Positions 26,028-37,362 of a DNA stretch of 64,000 nt are shown piece after piece; position 1 is the first letter of the stretch; each line of letters begins with the position of its first letter. The position numbers were made by a program, and so were the translations under genes. The DNA comes from Colwellia polaris (lineage in GTDB: Bacteria; Pseudomonadota; Gammaproteobacteria; Enterobacterales; Alteromonadaceae), in the NCBI RefSeq assembly GCF_002104515.1, contig NZ_NBOE01000009.1:1-64000 (forward strand). The letters are read 5' to 3'. The notes under the pieces were generated by a model, which had not been told where the DNA came from, made no database searches, and saw only the letters and a program-made list of their open reading frames with translations.

Positions 26028-26371
26028 ATTGAATCCCTGTGTGACACTTATTCATAAAAGAAGTCTGCGCCTTACTTGCGCAGTAAAAGGTGAGGCTTCA
26101 ATGTAAAGATTGACGTTGCCAGAAGCAAATTATTATTTTTGATGTAGGGTATTTAAAAGACATTTCCTACTTACTTCTATTAGGCTTTATGCAGTTTCAG
26201 GGCTTTAGATATAACGCAGTGGAATTTTGCGCTCGAATAAAATTTTAATTATGTGCTTGAAAACATTTTTGCGACCCCCACATGTTAGTTATCGAGTGAG
26301 TATTAAACAAAAATGTTTACTACGCACAATTATCAAATGTTTTCATGTTAGTTAGATTAGGAAGTTTCAAG
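26028..26371. other. Intergenic region with htpG promoter
   Basis: 344 bases. A hairpin CTGCGC / GCGCAG lies near 26067-26084, and the sigma32-like promoter at 26256-26283. No gene seen. Confidence 0.6.
26256..26283 (+). promoter_or_regulatory. Sigma32-like heat-shock promoter of htpG
   Basis: CTTGAAA (26256-26262), a 12-base spacer, then CCCCCACAT (26275-26283), close to the RpoH consensus CTTGAAA-N11-16-CCCCATNT. It lies about 90 bases upstream of the htpG start, a heat-shock gene. Confidence 0.65.
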
Positions 26372-28333
26372 ATGTCAGAAGCAGGTCAAAAAGAAGTTCA
26401 TGGTTTTCAAACCGAAGTAAAACAACTATTACAGTTGATGATTCACTCACTTTATTCAAACAAAGAAATATTTTTACGTGAGTTAGTTTCTAATGCCGCA
26501 GATGCCGCTGATAAGTTACGTTTTAAAGCATTATCGAACGCTGATCTCTATGAAGGCGACGGTGATTTACGTGTTCGTGTAAGTTGTGATAAAGAAAACA
26601 ATACCTTAACAATTTCTGATAACGGTATTGGTATGACACATGACCAAATCATTGAGCATTTAGGTACTATTGCTAAATCAGGCACGGCTGAGTTTTTCTC
26701 ACAACTTTCTGGTGACCAAGCGTCTGACTCACAATTAATTGGTCAATTTGGTGTTGGTTTTTACTCTGCATTTATCGTTGCTGACTCAGTAACTGTTCGT
26801 TCACGCGCTGCAGGTGTTGCTGCCTCTGAAGGTGTTGAATGGACAAGTGCCGGTGAAGGCGAGTTCACCACAGCTAAAATTGAAAAAACTAACCGTGGTA
26901 CAGATATTATTCTTCACTTAAAAGAAGAAGAAAGTGAGTATGCTGACGATTGGCGTTTAAAATCGATTGTTACTAAATACTCTGATCATATCTCTGTGTC
27001 TGTAGAAATGTTAACGCCTAAAGTTCCTGCTGTTGAAGCGGTAGCTGAAGTAAAAGATGATGAAGGAAACGTTACTTCGCCTGCTATTGAAGCGCGCGAT
27101 GCTGTTCCAGCACTTTGGGAGCCAGTAAACAAAGCGACAGCGCTTTGGACACGTGAAAAGTCTGACGTTACAGATGAAGAATATAAAGAGTTTTATAAGC
27201 ATGTTTCACATGACTTTGGCGATCCGCTTTTATGGGAACACAACAAAGTAGAAGGTAAAACAGAATATACTTCATTACTTTATATCCCGTCGAAAGCACC
27301 ATTTGATATGCACAACCGTGAAAAACAGCATGGTTTAAAACTGTTTGTTCAACGTGTATTCATTATGGATGATGCTGAGCAATTTATGCCTAGCTATTTA
27401 CGTTTTGTGAAAGGTTTATTAGATTCAAACGATTTACCTTTGAACGTATCACGTGAAATTTTACAAGATAACAAAATCACAGAAGCAATTCGCAAGGGTT
27501 GTACTAAACGTGTTTTAAAAATGCTTGAAAAATTAGGCAACAAAGACACTGAACAATATCAACTATTTTGGAATGAATTTGGCCAAGTGCTTAAAGAAGG
27601 TCCAGCAGAAGATGCAGCCAATAAAGATGGTATTGCAAAACTTATGCGCTTTGCTTCTACACATCAAGATAACAGTATGCAAAGTACTTCATTTGCCCAA
27701 TATATTGAGCGTATGAAAGAAGGCCAAGATAAAATTTATTATGTGGTTGCAGACAGCTTTGAAGCCGCTAAAAATAGCCCGCACTTAGAAGTATTTCGCA
27801 AGAAAGGCATTGAAGTTTTATTAATGTCTGACCGTATCGATGAATGGTTAGTAAGCCATTTAACTGAGTTTGACGGTAAGCAATTACAGTCTGTAACTCG
27901 TGGCGGTTTAGACCTTGGCGATATGGATGATGCAGAAACTAAAGAAGCTCAAGAAAAACTTGAACAAGAATTTGATTCTGTTGTTACTCGTATTAAAACA
28001 GCGCTTGAAGGCAAAGCTAAAGACGTTAAAATTTCACAACGTTTAACTGACTCTCCAGCGTGTATTGTTGCTGACGAGCATGACATGAGCAGCCAAATGA
28101 TGAAGTTAATGCAATCGGTTGGTCAAGAAGTACCTGATTCATTACCAATTTTTGAAATTAACGCTGAACATGACTTAATTAAACACGTTGCTGATGAACA
28201 AGATGATGCGCAATTTAAGCAATGGGCTGAAGTTTTATTTGAACAAGCGATGTTGGCAGAGCGTGGCAGCTTAAAAGACCCTGCTACATTTGTGTCACGC
28301 TTAAACAAGTTAATGCTAAGCCTGACTAAATAG
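26372..28333 (+). CDS. htpG: Chaperone HtpG (Hsp90)
   Basis: 653 residues from ATG 26372, with AGGA nine bases upstream; an ATG at 26345 adds nine non-conserved residues. The GHKL ATPase domain is clear: [46 protein letters not shown]. The middle domain ([31 protein letters not shown]) and C-terminal dimerisation domain ([20 protein letters not shown]) are intact. It is an ATP-dependent cytoplasmic chaperone. A sigma32-like promoter upstream supports heat induction. A strong terminator separates it from adk. Confidence 0.98.
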   Translation: MSEAGQKEVHGFQTEVKQLLQLMIHSLYSNKEIFLRELVSNAADAADKLRFKALSNADLYEGDGDLRVRVSCDKENNTLTISDNGIGMTHDQIIEHLGTIAKSGTAEFFSQLSGDQASDSQLIGQFGVGFYSAFIVADSVTVRSRAAGVAASEGVEWTSAGEGEFTTAKIEKTNRGTDIILHLKEEESEYADDWRLKSIVTKYSDHISVSVEMLTPKVPAVEAVAEVKDDEGNVTSPAIEARDAVPALWEPVNKATALWTREKSDVTDEEYKEFYKHVSHDFGDPLLWEHNKVEGKTEYTSLLYIPSKAPFDMHNREKQHGLKLFVQRVFIMDDAEQFMPSYLRFVKGLLDSNDLPLNVSREILQDNKITEAIRKGCTKRVLKMLEKLGNKDTEQYQLFWNEFGQVLKEGPAEDAANKDGIAKLMRFASTHQDNSMQSTSFAQYIERMKEGQDKIYYVVADSFEAAKNSPHLEVFRKKGIEVLLMSDRIDEWLVSHLTEFDGKQLQSVTRGGLDLGDMDDAETKEAQEKLEQEFDSVVTRIKTALEGKAKDVKISQRLTDSPACIVADEHDMSSQMMKLMQSVGQEVPDSLPIFEINAEHDLIKHVADEQDDAQFKQWAEVLFEQAMLAERGSLKDPATFVSRLNKLMLSLTK

Positions 28334-28385
28334 TAACAACTTAGGTTGAATACTACTTAAGTCATAATGTCGTTAGACTTTAGTC

Positions 28386-28415
28386 AAAAAAAGGAGCTTT
28401 TTAGCTCCTTTTTTG
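28386..28415 (+). terminator. Terminator of htpG
   Basis: AAAAAAGGAGC-TTTTTA-GCTCCTTTTTTG, a strong stem with a T tract. Confidence 0.92.
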
Positions 28416-28513
28416 TTTATTTGCAGTGCTTACCACTTGTTTGAAATCCTTTGAAAATGTATAGTGTTTGCAATTTCGAAAACCAATTCATTTATTAAAT
28501 AGGGTTATACTAA

Positions 28514-29158
<645 letters not shown>

Positions 29159-29195
29159 GTTAAACTTAAGAGAAACAATGTTACGTTAAAATGAT

Positions 29196-29221
29196 AAAGC
29201 TCGCTTAGGCGAGCTTTTTTG
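29196..29221 (+). terminator. Terminator of adk
   Basis: AAAGCTCGC-TTAG-GCGAGCTTTTTTG, a perfect stem with a T tract. Confidence 0.92.
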
Positions 29222-29367
29222 TATATGGCGTTTAAGTTTACTATTAAACTTGCTACGAAGCTTTATCTAAACCGCTACCGTTTATTGAATTGATTAACGA
29301 GCCATAATTTAAATTCAGCAACATTACTGCAGCTTAATTTTCGTGACATTACATAAAACTAATGTAA

Positions 29368-29967
29368 TTAATGCGTTGTTCTGTCCCCCCAAATTTCGTC
29401 TAAACGGCTATCTCTGCCACATCGCCAGCGATAGGTGTTGTATCGAATCGGGTTGTTTTTATAATAATCTTGGTGATAACTTTCTTTCCCTTTTATAGGG
29501 TAGAAGGTACTAGTGTTTAATATAGGCGTAACAACCGTTTGATCAGGAAACTCTGCTTTTACTGCTGACTTTGTTGCTTCAGCGAGTTTACGCTCTTGCT
29601 CGTTAGCGACAAAAATAGCACTTAGGTAACTTGGACCTTTATCGCAAAATTGCCCTTTGGCATCAAATGGGTCAATGTTTACCCAATAATGATCGAGTAT
29701 AGCTTGATAGCTGACTAATGTTGGATCATAAGTTATTTCTACCGCCTCATAATGGCCGGTATGATCGCCATTATAGGTGGGATTCTTTATCTTTCCGCCA
29801 GTAAAGCCAGATATAACATTGGTAACGCCGGGGAGCTTTTCAAAATCTGATTCCATACACCAAAAACAACCGCCAGCTAAAATGGCTTTCTTGCTTTCAG
29901 CTGTATGCCCTAACGATGCATAAATAAGTACCGAAGATGTTAAAACTAAGCCTAGAATTTTTTTCAT
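29368..29967 (-). CDS. msrA: Exported peptide-methionine (S)-S-oxide reductase
   Basis: 199 residues. An N-terminal signal peptide (about 1-22, ending near GHTA) suggests a periplasmic or secreted form, unlike cytoplasmic E. coli MsrA. Catalytic GCFWC has nucleophile C34. ISGFTGG, GHYEAVEI and YHQDYY are typical. The C-terminal part has a recycling cysteine in RWRCGRD. It repairs oxidised methionine. Single gene with its own upstream region. Confidence 0.95.
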   Translation of the reverse strand: MKKILGLVLTSSVLIYASLGHTAESKKAILAGGCFWCMESDFEKLPGVTNVISGFTGGKIKNPTYNGDHTGHYEAVEITYDPTLVSYQAILDHYWVNIDPFDAKGQFCDKGPSYLSAIFVANEQERKLAEATKSAVKAEFPDQTVVTPILNTSTFYPIKGKESYHQDYYKNNPIRYNTYRWRCGRDSRLDEIWGDRTTH

Positions 29968-30258
29968 AATTATCTCACGTCTAAAAAGTGGATGTATAAA
30001 GCGTTATGTAGTTAATCATAGTAGACCTGCTATTAATCAAAAGCATTTCATTTTTTATCATTGTTAAAATTGCCTGACGTTGAAGTAATCTAATACTTAC
30101 AGCGAGTTAATTTACTTCATAGCCGTATTTAGTGGTATTTACGAGAATTGATAATTTGCAATGTATAAAGTGTAAATACTGCTATGAATTTAAGTGCTTA
30201 ATCGTTAATATTTCGCAATAGTTGAAATTTATTCATTATTAATCTCAAAGGAAACACC

Positions 30259-30654
30259 ATGACATCGCTTTCAATAACTGGCTTTTATGCAAGCCTATTA
30301 GCACTCTTATTTATAGGATTTTCAATTAATATAATTCGTGAACGCTTGAGTGCTAAGGTTGGTATAGGTACAGGTGAGAGCTCAACCTTAGCTAAACGTG
30401 TTCGTATTCATGGCAATTTTTCAGAATATGTTCCGTTGGCATTAATACTAATGGGCTGTTATGAAATAAATGGCGCGTCAGCGTTAATGTTACACTTACT
30501 TGGTGGTGTTTTATTATTAGCTCGCTTATCGCATGCTATAGGAATTAGTAAAACAATTGGTAGCTCTAAGCCTCGTCAAATAGGTGTATTGGCAACCTTT
30601 ATCGTATTACTCGTTTTATCGATAGAAAATATTCGCTTATTTGTTTTTGCCTAA
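30259..30654 (+). CDS. MAPEG-family membrane protein (YecN-like)
   Basis: 131 residues with four predicted membrane segments. The motif RVRIHGNFSEYVPLALILM, with its conserved Arg, Asn and Glu (HGNFSEY), marks the MAPEG superfamily, in which these residues bind glutathione. RLSHAIGI is also typical. It resembles YecN-like bacterial members of unknown substrate. AAAGGAAAC precedes the ATG. Confidence 0.88.
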   Translation: MTSLSITGFYASLLALLFIGFSINIIRERLSAKVGIGTGESSTLAKRVRIHGNFSEYVPLALILMGCYEINGASALMLHLLGGVLLLARLSHAIGISKTIGSSKPRQIGVLATFIVLLVLSIENIRLFVFA

Positions 30655-30680
30655 AACTTAAGTCGTTTTTTATTTCTTAT

Positions 30681-30712
30681 AAAAATGCCAACATTACAGT
30701 TGGCTTTTTTAG
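30681..30712 (+). terminator. Terminator of the MAPEG gene
   Basis: GCCAAC-ATTACA-GTTGGC followed by TTTTTT; A-rich on the left, so it may serve the convergent minus-strand gene too. Confidence 0.85.
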
Positions 30713-30727
30713 TTTTGCACGTTTAAC

Positions 30728-31231
30728 TTAACGCGTTTTAAGCATAGCAATATGCGGAATATCATCTTCTAAGTACATCTCGCTCACACGTTCAAAACCA
30801 TGTTGATTGTAGTATTTTTCTAAGTGCTCTTGTGCTGAGATTTTTACCGTATCATTAGGGAAAATATTAAGGCACAGTGCTAAACCTTTACGCATTAATT
30901 CATGGCCAAGGCCGCTTCCGCGAGCACTTTGGGCAGTTACAACTCGTCCAATACTGATGTTGTTTGGATAAGTTAGCCCTTTAGGAAGAATACGAAGATA
31001 TGCTGTCATTACATCTGCTTGATAGCAAAATAAGTGCTGAGTATCTGGGTGGCGGTCAAGGTTGTCTAGGTCAGGATAAAAACAACTTTGTTCGACAACA
31101 AATATATCAATTCTTAACTTAAGTAAGTCGTAAAGTTCGGTTGTATTTAGTTGCTCGAACGTTTTATTTTTCCATAGCTTATCGGTAGGTATACTCATTT
31201 TATATCGTTTTTTATCATGTTTCTTTAACAA
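30728..31231 (-). CDS. elaA: ElaA-like GNAT acetyltransferase
   Basis: Up to 167 residues. LYDLLKLRIDIFVVEQSCFYPDLDNLD is split as LLKLRIDIFVVEQ and DLDNLD, the ElaA signature. RVVTAQSARGSGLGHELM is the acetyl-CoA loop. The ATG at 31231 is followed by a second in-frame ATG at 31198 (MSIPTDKLW); neither has a strong ribosome site, and the second fits the family length better. Substrate unknown. Single gene. Confidence 0.88.
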   Translation of the reverse strand: MLKKHDKKRYKMSIPTDKLWKNKTFEQLNTTELYDLLKLRIDIFVVEQSCFYPDLDNLDRHPDTQHLFCYQADVMTAYLRILPKGLTYPNNISIGRVVTAQSARGSGLGHELMRKGLALCLNIFPNDTVKISAQEHLEKYYNQHGFERVSEMYLEDDIPHIAMLKTR

Positions 31232-31351
31232 CTAAGATACCTTAAAGGCAGGCTGTACAGCAATAATCAATTGTGAAGTATCGTTAATAATACCAGCCTT
31301 ATTTATCAATGAAGTTACTTATTAAGGACGATATAAATTAAGCTATAGTGC

Positions 31352-33664
31352 TTATTTCGGTATTGTATCTTTAGTCAGTAATTGTTCAAAATCGATATCA
31401 GACATTGGCATTGCTAATAAATAACCCTGGCCATAAAGGCAACCAACTTGTGTTAAAAACTCCTTTTGTTGAACGGTTTCAATGCCTTCTGCAATAACAT
31501 CAATATTGAGTTTACTGGCCATTACTATAATGGCCTCACAAAGAGCTGCATCTTTAGTATCTGCTGACATTTTCTGGATAAAACTTTTATCGATTTTTAA
31601 GTAATCGATAGCATAGTTTTTCAAGTATGAGAATGAACAGTATCCAGTACCAAAATCATCAATGGCAACAGCAACACCCTGTTGACGAATTTGATCAAGT
31701 ACCCGAACAACTTCTGTTTGGTTTTCCATTAATAGGTTTTCGGTAATTTCAATGGCTATAGCTTGCGTAGGAAGATTTTGTATTGCCATTGACTCGACCC
31801 AAGCGGTAATTTGCTTTCCTTGGTCTTTATACTGAACTGGCGATGTATTTATGCTGATCATTAGCTCTGGACAAATTGTTTCTCGCCAGTATTTCACTTT
31901 TTCAGATACCTCAGAAAATATCCATTCGCTAATCTCTACTATCAAACCTGTTGCTTCTGCAATCGGTATAAAATCTATTGGCGAAATTAAACCTTTTTCA
32001 GGGTGTTGCCAACGGATCAGTGCTTCAGCTTTTAATACTTTGTTGTTTGATAAGTTAACAATAGGTTGATAAACCATATGAAATTGTTTTTGGGCTAAAG
32101 CAATACGTAAATCTTTAATAATTTCCATACGTTTAAGAAAGTCAGTTCGCATATTTTCAGTGAATAGTTGAACACTATTGCGGCCAAAACTTTTAGCATT
32201 ATACATAGCTTGATCGGCATTTCTTAGCAGCGAATCTATATGAATAGCATCGTTAGGATAAGTAGCAATACCGATACTTGCCGTACAGTGAACACTTTTT
32301 TCGTCGATAATAAAGGGTTGGTCAATAGCAACCAATATACTTTGCCCTATGTTTTCAATATCTACAGAAGTAGTAGGGCCTACCAGTACTATAATAAATT
32401 CATCACCGCCTAACCTGGCAACGATATCATTTTTTCGAATGCAGTTTTTGATACGTGTAGCACTTGCTATTAGTAATTCATCGCCAACATTGTGTCCAAG
32501 AGAGTCATTAATATCTTTAAAGTTATCAATATCTAGCATTGCGATACTAAGTTGGGTTTTTTCTTGTTTAGCAGTCGCTAGTGCAGTTTTTAAATGCTCC
32601 ATTAATAGATTACGATTTGGCAGTTTTGTTAAACTGTCAAAATTTGCCTGATGCCAAATAGTTTTATCAGCTTTGTCGCGTTCAATAGCAATACGAACAA
32701 GGTTGGATATTTGTTCAATTAAAGCAAAATGCGTTTTATTTGGGCTAGACTTTTTACCATGATAAATAGCAAAGGTGCCCAGTAAATTATCTTTACTGTC
32801 GATAATAGGCTCTGACCAACACGCTGATAAACCGGCTGATTTTGCAAGTGGAGCCCAACCAGACCAATAAGGGTGTGTTGATATATCACTCACAATAACC
32901 CTTTTTTTTGTGAACGCGGCCGTGCCACAAGAGCCTTTTCCTTGACCAATTTCAAAACCGTGAACCGCTTCGTTATAGAAAGTAGGTAAGCTTGGTGCAG
33001 CACCTTGTAATAGTATTTTACCTGACTCATCAATGAGTAAAATACTGCACAGCATTTTAGGGTGCACTTTTTCAATTCCGAGTATTATGGCTGGCAGGAT
33101 TTGTGATAATGGCGCAGAGCTAGCAATTAACTCAAGAATTTTATTACGAAGTTGATTTAAATTGTCACTGCGCAAAAGCTGTTGATTTTTATTTTTCATA
33201 AATATCGAAAATGCAGATGCAAAAACGTTAGTTAGTATTAAGGTTACAACAATTCTAAGTAGTATAAAGTTATCAACTTGTTGGTAGGTGAGGTAAAAAA
33301 TGCCAGTAATTAATGCTGCATTTAAAATACTAGCGACTATCGTTGGTAGTAAATAAAAGCATGCAATTATTAATGGAAAAGCCCAATAAATTAAATTTTC
33401 ACCTCTGAGTTCAACAGCAACTAAAATGATTATTTGAGCAGAAACAGCAAGTAAATAACTAAATGTTTTTGTTTTATTGGTGAATAAAACACCTAAGAAT
33501 ATAATCAAGATCGCCATCATTCCAATTAACGATAGTATTATTTCTACGGTATCTTGAATCTGAATGCTATATAAAAGAATAGGAATAAAAGCAAGAACAG
33601 CCGCTGCGCTACCGGTCAAAATAATTTTGTTTTCTAATGGTCGATCTTTCAATTTAGTTGTCAT
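31352..33664 (-). CDS. Membrane GAF-GGDEF-EAL protein (c-di-GMP turnover)
   Basis: 770 residues. Residues 12-156 hold about six membrane segments forming an unclassified N-terminal sensor. A GAF domain follows (about 185-330, with GKGSCGTAAFT and WSEPI). The GGDEF domain has an intact GGDEF at 419-423 and DIDNFKDIND. The EAL domain has EAL at 547-549, DDFGTGYCSFSYLK, KIDKSF and AEGIET. Both catalytic sites look complete, so it could make and break c-di-GMP; which prevails cannot be told. Single gene, weak ribosome site. Confidence 0.93.
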   Translation of the reverse strand: MTTKLKDRPLENKIILTGSAAAVLAFIPILLYSIQIQDTVEIILSLIGMMAILIIFLGVLFTNKTKTFSYLLAVSAQIIILVAVELRGENLIYWAFPLIIACFYLLPTIVASILNAALITGIFYLTYQQVDNFILLRIVVTLILTNVFASAFSIFMKNKNQQLLRSDNLNQLRNKILELIASSAPLSQILPAIILGIEKVHPKMLCSILLIDESGKILLQGAAPSLPTFYNEAVHGFEIGQGKGSCGTAAFTKKRVIVSDISTHPYWSGWAPLAKSAGLSACWSEPIIDSKDNLLGTFAIYHGKKSSPNKTHFALIEQISNLVRIAIERDKADKTIWHQANFDSLTKLPNRNLLMEHLKTALATAKQEKTQLSIAMLDIDNFKDINDSLGHNVGDELLIASATRIKNCIRKNDIVARLGGDEFIIVLVGPTTSVDIENIGQSILVAIDQPFIIDEKSVHCTASIGIATYPNDAIHIDSLLRNADQAMYNAKSFGRNSVQLFTENMRTDFLKRMEIIKDLRIALAQKQFHMVYQPIVNLSNNKVLKAEALIRWQHPEKGLISPIDFIPIAEATGLIVEISEWIFSEVSEKVKYWRETICPELMISINTSPVQYKDQGKQITAWVESMAIQNLPTQAIAIEITENLLMENQTEVVRVLDQIRQQGVAVAIDDFGTGYCSFSYLKNYAIDYLKIDKSFIQKMSADTKDAALCEAIIVMASKLNIDVIAEGIETVQQKEFLTQVGCLYGQGYLLAMPMSDIDFEQLLTKDTIPK

Positions 33665-33984
33665 ATACCATTAACTTTTCAAGTCTAATTGTTGTTTTAT
33701 AATGCGTAATATATAAATTAACTACTTATCAAGTTGAATAACCATTGCGTTATAAAATTGATAAGTAAAATAACTACTTATTAAACCTTATGCCTTATAA
33801 TTATTTGTTTCTCTTATGAAAACCTAGATAGCATAATTATTGGAGTAGGTATTAGAAATTATCTTTGTTTGTTAAATAAAAATAGCAGAAATAATAAATA
33901 GCGTATATAGCGAGGAAAGAAATTACAAACTACATCATGGTTAATTATTGTAAATTGATTATCTGACTTCTATATTGAAGTTGT
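33665..33984. other. Intergenic region, very AT-rich
   Basis: 320 bases between two minus-strand genes. No gene, repeat or clear hairpin recognised. Confidence 0.5.
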
Positions 33985-34296
33985 TCAATTATTTGTTAGC
34001 TCATGGTTTAAACGTTGAAAGTATTCACCGTATTTCTTTCGCGTAATATAGTCGTTAATTTCTATTCTATACTGCTCAATATCGAGTTCTGGATATTCGG
34101 TAAATAATACGTTTTTTAAATCATTTTTCTCTAAACAAAGTAAATACGCTAAAGGTAAATATTTAGGGTTGAAGTTTTTTTGGTAAACAGTGGATCTAAC
34201 TTCTGAGGGGCTATAATATTTTTTCTCACCAAAACGATTGACCAGTTTAGGCCTTAATTTGGAGCCGTATTTTTTTATAGCATGAAACTTTAACAA
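33985..34296 (-). CDS. Small conserved protein (DUF6559-like)
   Basis: 103 residues beginning LKFHAIKKYGSKLRPKLVNRFGEKKYY from TTG 34296, with AAGGAAAG close upstream. The pattern RFGEKKYYSPSEV and a lone Cys in LAYLLCLEK resemble the DUF6559 family of marine gammaproteobacteria; recognition is from memory and moderate. No signal or membrane segment; rich in Lys, Tyr and Leu. Function unknown. Confidence 0.65.
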   Translation of the reverse strand: MLKFHAIKKYGSKLRPKLVNRFGEKKYYSPSEVRSTVYQKNFNPKYLPLAYLLCLEKNDLKNVLFTEYPELDIEQYRIEINDYITRKKYGEYFQRLNHELTNN

Positions 34297-34612
34297 TGTG
34301 CTTTCCTTAGCGTAATTTTTCGAGATGAAAAAATATTGCGCGAATTATATACACCAAAACATTAATGATCAAACGCTAAACGCTAATATTCTGACTTAAT
34401 TTGCTGGTATTTGACGACAAATATTCGATTATTAAGCTGGTAAGCAGCTAAATAGATAAGCAGGGAACTTGGCTAATAAAAATGTTAATAAAGCAGCTTA
34501 GATAACCGATTAAGTGGTTAACTAAGTTACTTGTGTATTATTAACTTGCTGATAACTACAAGGTAACCACTTGATACATAAGCGATAAGTGACAGTTATC
34601 TGGCTGGCAGAG
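34297..34612. other. Region after the his operon
   Basis: 316 bases without a gene. An inverted repeat AAGTGGTTA (34512-34520) / TAACCACTT (34564-34572) lies past the hisIE stop and may help end transcription; the loop is long. Confidence 0.5.
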
Positions 34613-35236
34613 TTATTTTTTCTGGTGTCTAGCTTGTAACACCTCCATAACTTCACTCAGTTCTATATTTTGGTCTTGCAGCAGTACAATGGTGTGATAA
34701 AACAAATCAGCACATTCGCCTAATAAATCTTCTTTGGTTTCAGCCACTGCAGCAAGTGCGACTTCAACGCCTTCTTCACCTACTTTTTGTGCCATTTTAG
34801 TGGTGCCACGTGAAAATAAATGTGCGGTGTAGCTGTCTGCAGGTGCGTCATTTTTGCGACTAGCGATAACTTGCTCAAGATGGCTAAGAAAATTCTGTTG
34901 GCTAAGTTTTTGCTCAGGAAAGCAAGATTCTGTACCAAGGTGACAAGTAGGCCCTTGAGGGCGACAGGCAATTAACAGGCTGTCTTGATCGCAATCGGTT
35001 ACTACTTGACTGACTTTCAAAAAGTTGCCACTGGTTTCGCCTTTACACCACAAACCTTGTTTGGCGCGACTGTAAAAAGTGGCTAAGCCTGTCGTTATTG
35101 TTTTCTCTAACGCTTCAGCATTCATATAACCTTGCATTAGCACAGCACCAGTATCTTGGTGCTGAATAATAGCTGGGATCATGCCATCCATTTTATCCCA
35201 TGCCAATTGGCTAATATTGTCATTTGTAATTAGCAT
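34613..35236 (-). CDS. hisI: Bifunctional phosphoribosyl-AMP cyclohydrolase / phosphoribosyl-ATP pyrophosphohydrolase
   Basis: 207 residues (HisIE fusion). The N-terminal HisI domain has [29 protein letters not shown] and CDQDSLL, with metal-binding Asp and Cys residues. The C-terminal HisE domain has [16 protein letters not shown] and [13 protein letters not shown]. It carries out the second and third steps of histidine synthesis. Last gene of the operon; it starts seven bases inside the end of hisF. Confidence 0.97.
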   Translation of the reverse strand: MLITNDNISQLAWDKMDGMIPAIIQHQDTGAVLMQGYMNAEALEKTITTGLATFYSRAKQGLWCKGETSGNFLKVSQVVTDCDQDSLLIACRPQGPTCHLGTESCFPEQKLSQQNFLSHLEQVIASRKNDAPADSYTAHLFSRGTTKMAQKVGEEGVEVALAAVAETKEDLLGECADLFYHTIVLLQDQNIELSEVMEVLQARHQKK

Positions 35237-36018
35237 AATCTGATCTCAACTTTCTCATTTCTTAGGGTTTGCTTTAATTCATCCATCGCAATAATGCCTT
35301 TATGGAAAACACTCGCTGCTAGGGCACCGTCAACATCGGCTTGCTGAAAAACATCAACAAAGTGTGATATTTCACCTGCGCCACCCGAGGCGATAAGGGG
35401 CACATTACACAAGGCTCTTACTTGTTTAAGTTGATTAATGTCATAACCTTGGCGAACACCGTCTTGATTCATGCAATTTAAGACAATTTCGCCAGCGCCA
35501 AGTTTTTGCACTTCTTGAATCCAATCTAAGGTGCGCCACTTCGTTTTTTGTGTACGGGCCTCGTCACCGGTAAATTGGTAAACTTGATATTCACCTTTAC
35601 CGTTATTAGCGTCTTGATTAAAAAAGCTATCAACACCAATAACAATACATTGCTGGCCAAATACATCGGCTAACCGAGCGATTAAGCTAGGATCTCTTAA
35701 AGCAGGGGAGTTGATGGAGATTTTATCAGCACCCATCATTAAAATTTGTTTCGCATCTTCTTCTGTTTTTATACCGCCAGCGACACAAAAAGGAATATCG
35801 ATAACTTCTGCAATTCGGCTAACCCAGCTTTTATCAACAACGCGATCGTCTGAGCTCGCGGTAATATCATAAAAAACCAGTTCGTCAGCACCCGCTTCAG
35901 CATATTTTTGCGCGAGTGGTACTATGTCGCCAATGATTTCATGGTTTCGAAATTGCACGCCTTTAACCACTTTACCATCACGAACATCAAGACAAGGAAT
36001 TATGCGTTTGGCCAGCAT
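35230..36018 (-). CDS. hisF: Imidazole glycerol phosphate synthase, cyclase subunit
   Basis: 262 residues. (beta/alpha)8 barrel: [18 protein letters not shown] with catalytic Asp, GVDSFF (second catalytic Asp: VIGVDS), [23 protein letters not shown]. With HisH it converts PRFAR and ammonia to IGP and AICAR. It overlaps hisA by 19 bases and hisI by seven. Confidence 0.97.
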   Translation of the reverse strand: MLAKRIIPCLDVRDGKVVKGVQFRNHEIIGDIVPLAQKYAEAGADELVFYDITASSDDRVVDKSWVSRIAEVIDIPFCVAGGIKTEEDAKQILMMGADKISINSPALRDPSLIARLADVFGQQCIVIGVDSFFNQDANNGKGEYQVYQFTGDEARTQKTKWRTLDWIQEVQKLGAGEIVLNCMNQDGVRQGYDINQLKQVRALCNVPLIASGGAGEISHFVDVFQQADVDGALAASVFHKGIIAMDELKQTLRNEKVEIRLC

Positions 36019-36737
36019 GCTATTGCCTCCTCTAAGGTAAACTTACCTTCAAGTAATGAGCGGCCCAATATAACGCCGTCAACGCCGGTTGGAATAAGCG
36101 CTTTTATATCGTCTAATGAGCCAATACCACCTGAAGCTTGCCATTTTATACTTGGGTATTGCTGACAAAGTTCTTGATACATGCCGACGTTGCTACCGGT
36201 TAATGTACCGTCTTTGCTAATGTCGGTGCAAAGTACGTGAATTAAGCCTGCGGCAATGTAATCATCTAGTAATGTTTCTAAATTAACGCCACTGTCTTTT
36301 ATCCAACCGTGAGTTGGTAGGGTTTTGTTTCCGTCAGCATCAATTTTTACATCTAATGCTAAAACAATTTTTTCACCGCCAAACTCTGTGATCCAAGTGC
36401 GCACTAGGTCAGGCTCTTTTATTGCAAGCGAGCCAATTACCACTCGGTCGGCACCTAAATCGAGTAACTGTTGTACGTCTTCTTTGCAACGCACACCACC
36501 ACCGACTTGAATGATCATTGTGTCGTGCTTAACCAAAGTTTCAAGTAAAGTTAATTGGCGTTTATGACTATCTTTTGCACCGTCTAAATCGACAAAATGC
36601 ATTACAGTAGCACCAGCTTTTGCGTAAACGTTTTGTCGCTCTTTTGCGCTATATTGATAGTTGGTTTTCTGTTGGTAATCACCTTGAAATAACCGGACGA
36701 CTTCTCCGTCGATTAAATCAATTGCTGGGATCATCAT
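36000..36737 (-). CDS. hisA: ProFAR isomerase
   Basis: 245 residues. Barrel related to His[58 protein letters not shown]. It isomerises ProFAR to PRFAR in the fourth step. It starts with ATGATG three bases after hisH and overlaps hisF. Confidence 0.97.
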   Translation of the reverse strand: MMIPAIDLIDGEVVRLFQGDYQQKTNYQYSAKERQNVYAKAGATVMHFVDLDGAKDSHKRQLTLLETLVKHDTMIIQVGGGVRCKEDVQQLLDLGADRVVIGSLAIKEPDLVRTWITEFGGEKIVLALDVKIDADGNKTLPTHGWIKDSGVNLETLLDDYIAAGLIHVLCTDISKDGTLTGSNVGMYQELCQQYPSIKWQASGGIGSLDDIKALIPTGVDGVILGRSLLEGKFTLEEAIACWPNA

Positions 36738-36740
36738 GGT

Positions 36741-37361
36741 TTACATCTCCAAAAAATTTTTAATTATTTTACTGCCAAGCGCACTTGAGCGTTCTGGATG
36801 AAATTGGCAACCAATAAAGTTGTCTTTAGCTATGGCTGCTGAAAACTCTGCGCCGTATTGACAACGAGCTATAGTATATTGCGAAATAGGTGCAGCAAAG
36901 CTATGAACAAAGTAGAAATAATCATCAGCTTTAATGCCGTTGAATATTGCATGTTCGGCTACTTGCGTTAAGGTATTCCAACCCATGTGTGGCAAACGTA
37001 AGTCGTTGGCTTGTAAAGGCGTAATGTCGGTAGGAATTAAGCCTAAACATTGCACTACTTCATTTTTATCTGCGCCTTCAACAGAGGTGCGTGCCATTAA
37101 TTGCATGCCTAAACAAAAACCTAAAACTGGCTGAGTTAGTTGCTGCAAGGTTTCTACTAAACCTTTTGCCACTATGTTTTCCATAGCATGACGAGCGCTA
37201 CCTACGCCGGGTAAAATTACTTTGTTGGCATTTTTAATCACATCTACATCGTCAGAAATAGTAATCGCAAAACCTAAACGTTCTACGGCAAACTTTACTG
37301 ACGCTAAGTTAGCGCAACCGGTATCAACGATGACATAGTTAGCTTGTTTTTTCTCACTCAT
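36741..37361 (-). CDS. hisH: Imidazole glycerol phosphate synthase, glutaminase subunit
   Basis: 206 residues from ATG 37361 (MSEKKQANYVIVDTG); an upstream in-frame start at 37397 would overlap hisB and only adds 12 residues. Class I glutaminase: LPGVGSA, nucleophile Cys in LGFCLGMQL, and FHPERSS with the catalytic His/Glu. It makes ammonia for HisF. One base separates it from hisB. Confidence 0.96.
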   Translation of the reverse strand: MSEKKQANYVIVDTGCANLASVKFAVERLGFAITISDDVDVIKNANKVILPGVGSARHAMENIVAKGLVETLQQLTQPVLGFCLGMQLMARTSVEGADKNEVVQCLGLIPTDITPLQANDLRLPHMGWNTLTQVAEHAIFNGIKADDYFYFVHSFAAPISQYTIARCQYGAEFSAAIAKDNFIGCQFHPERSSALGSKIIKNFLEM

Positions 37362-37362
37362 G

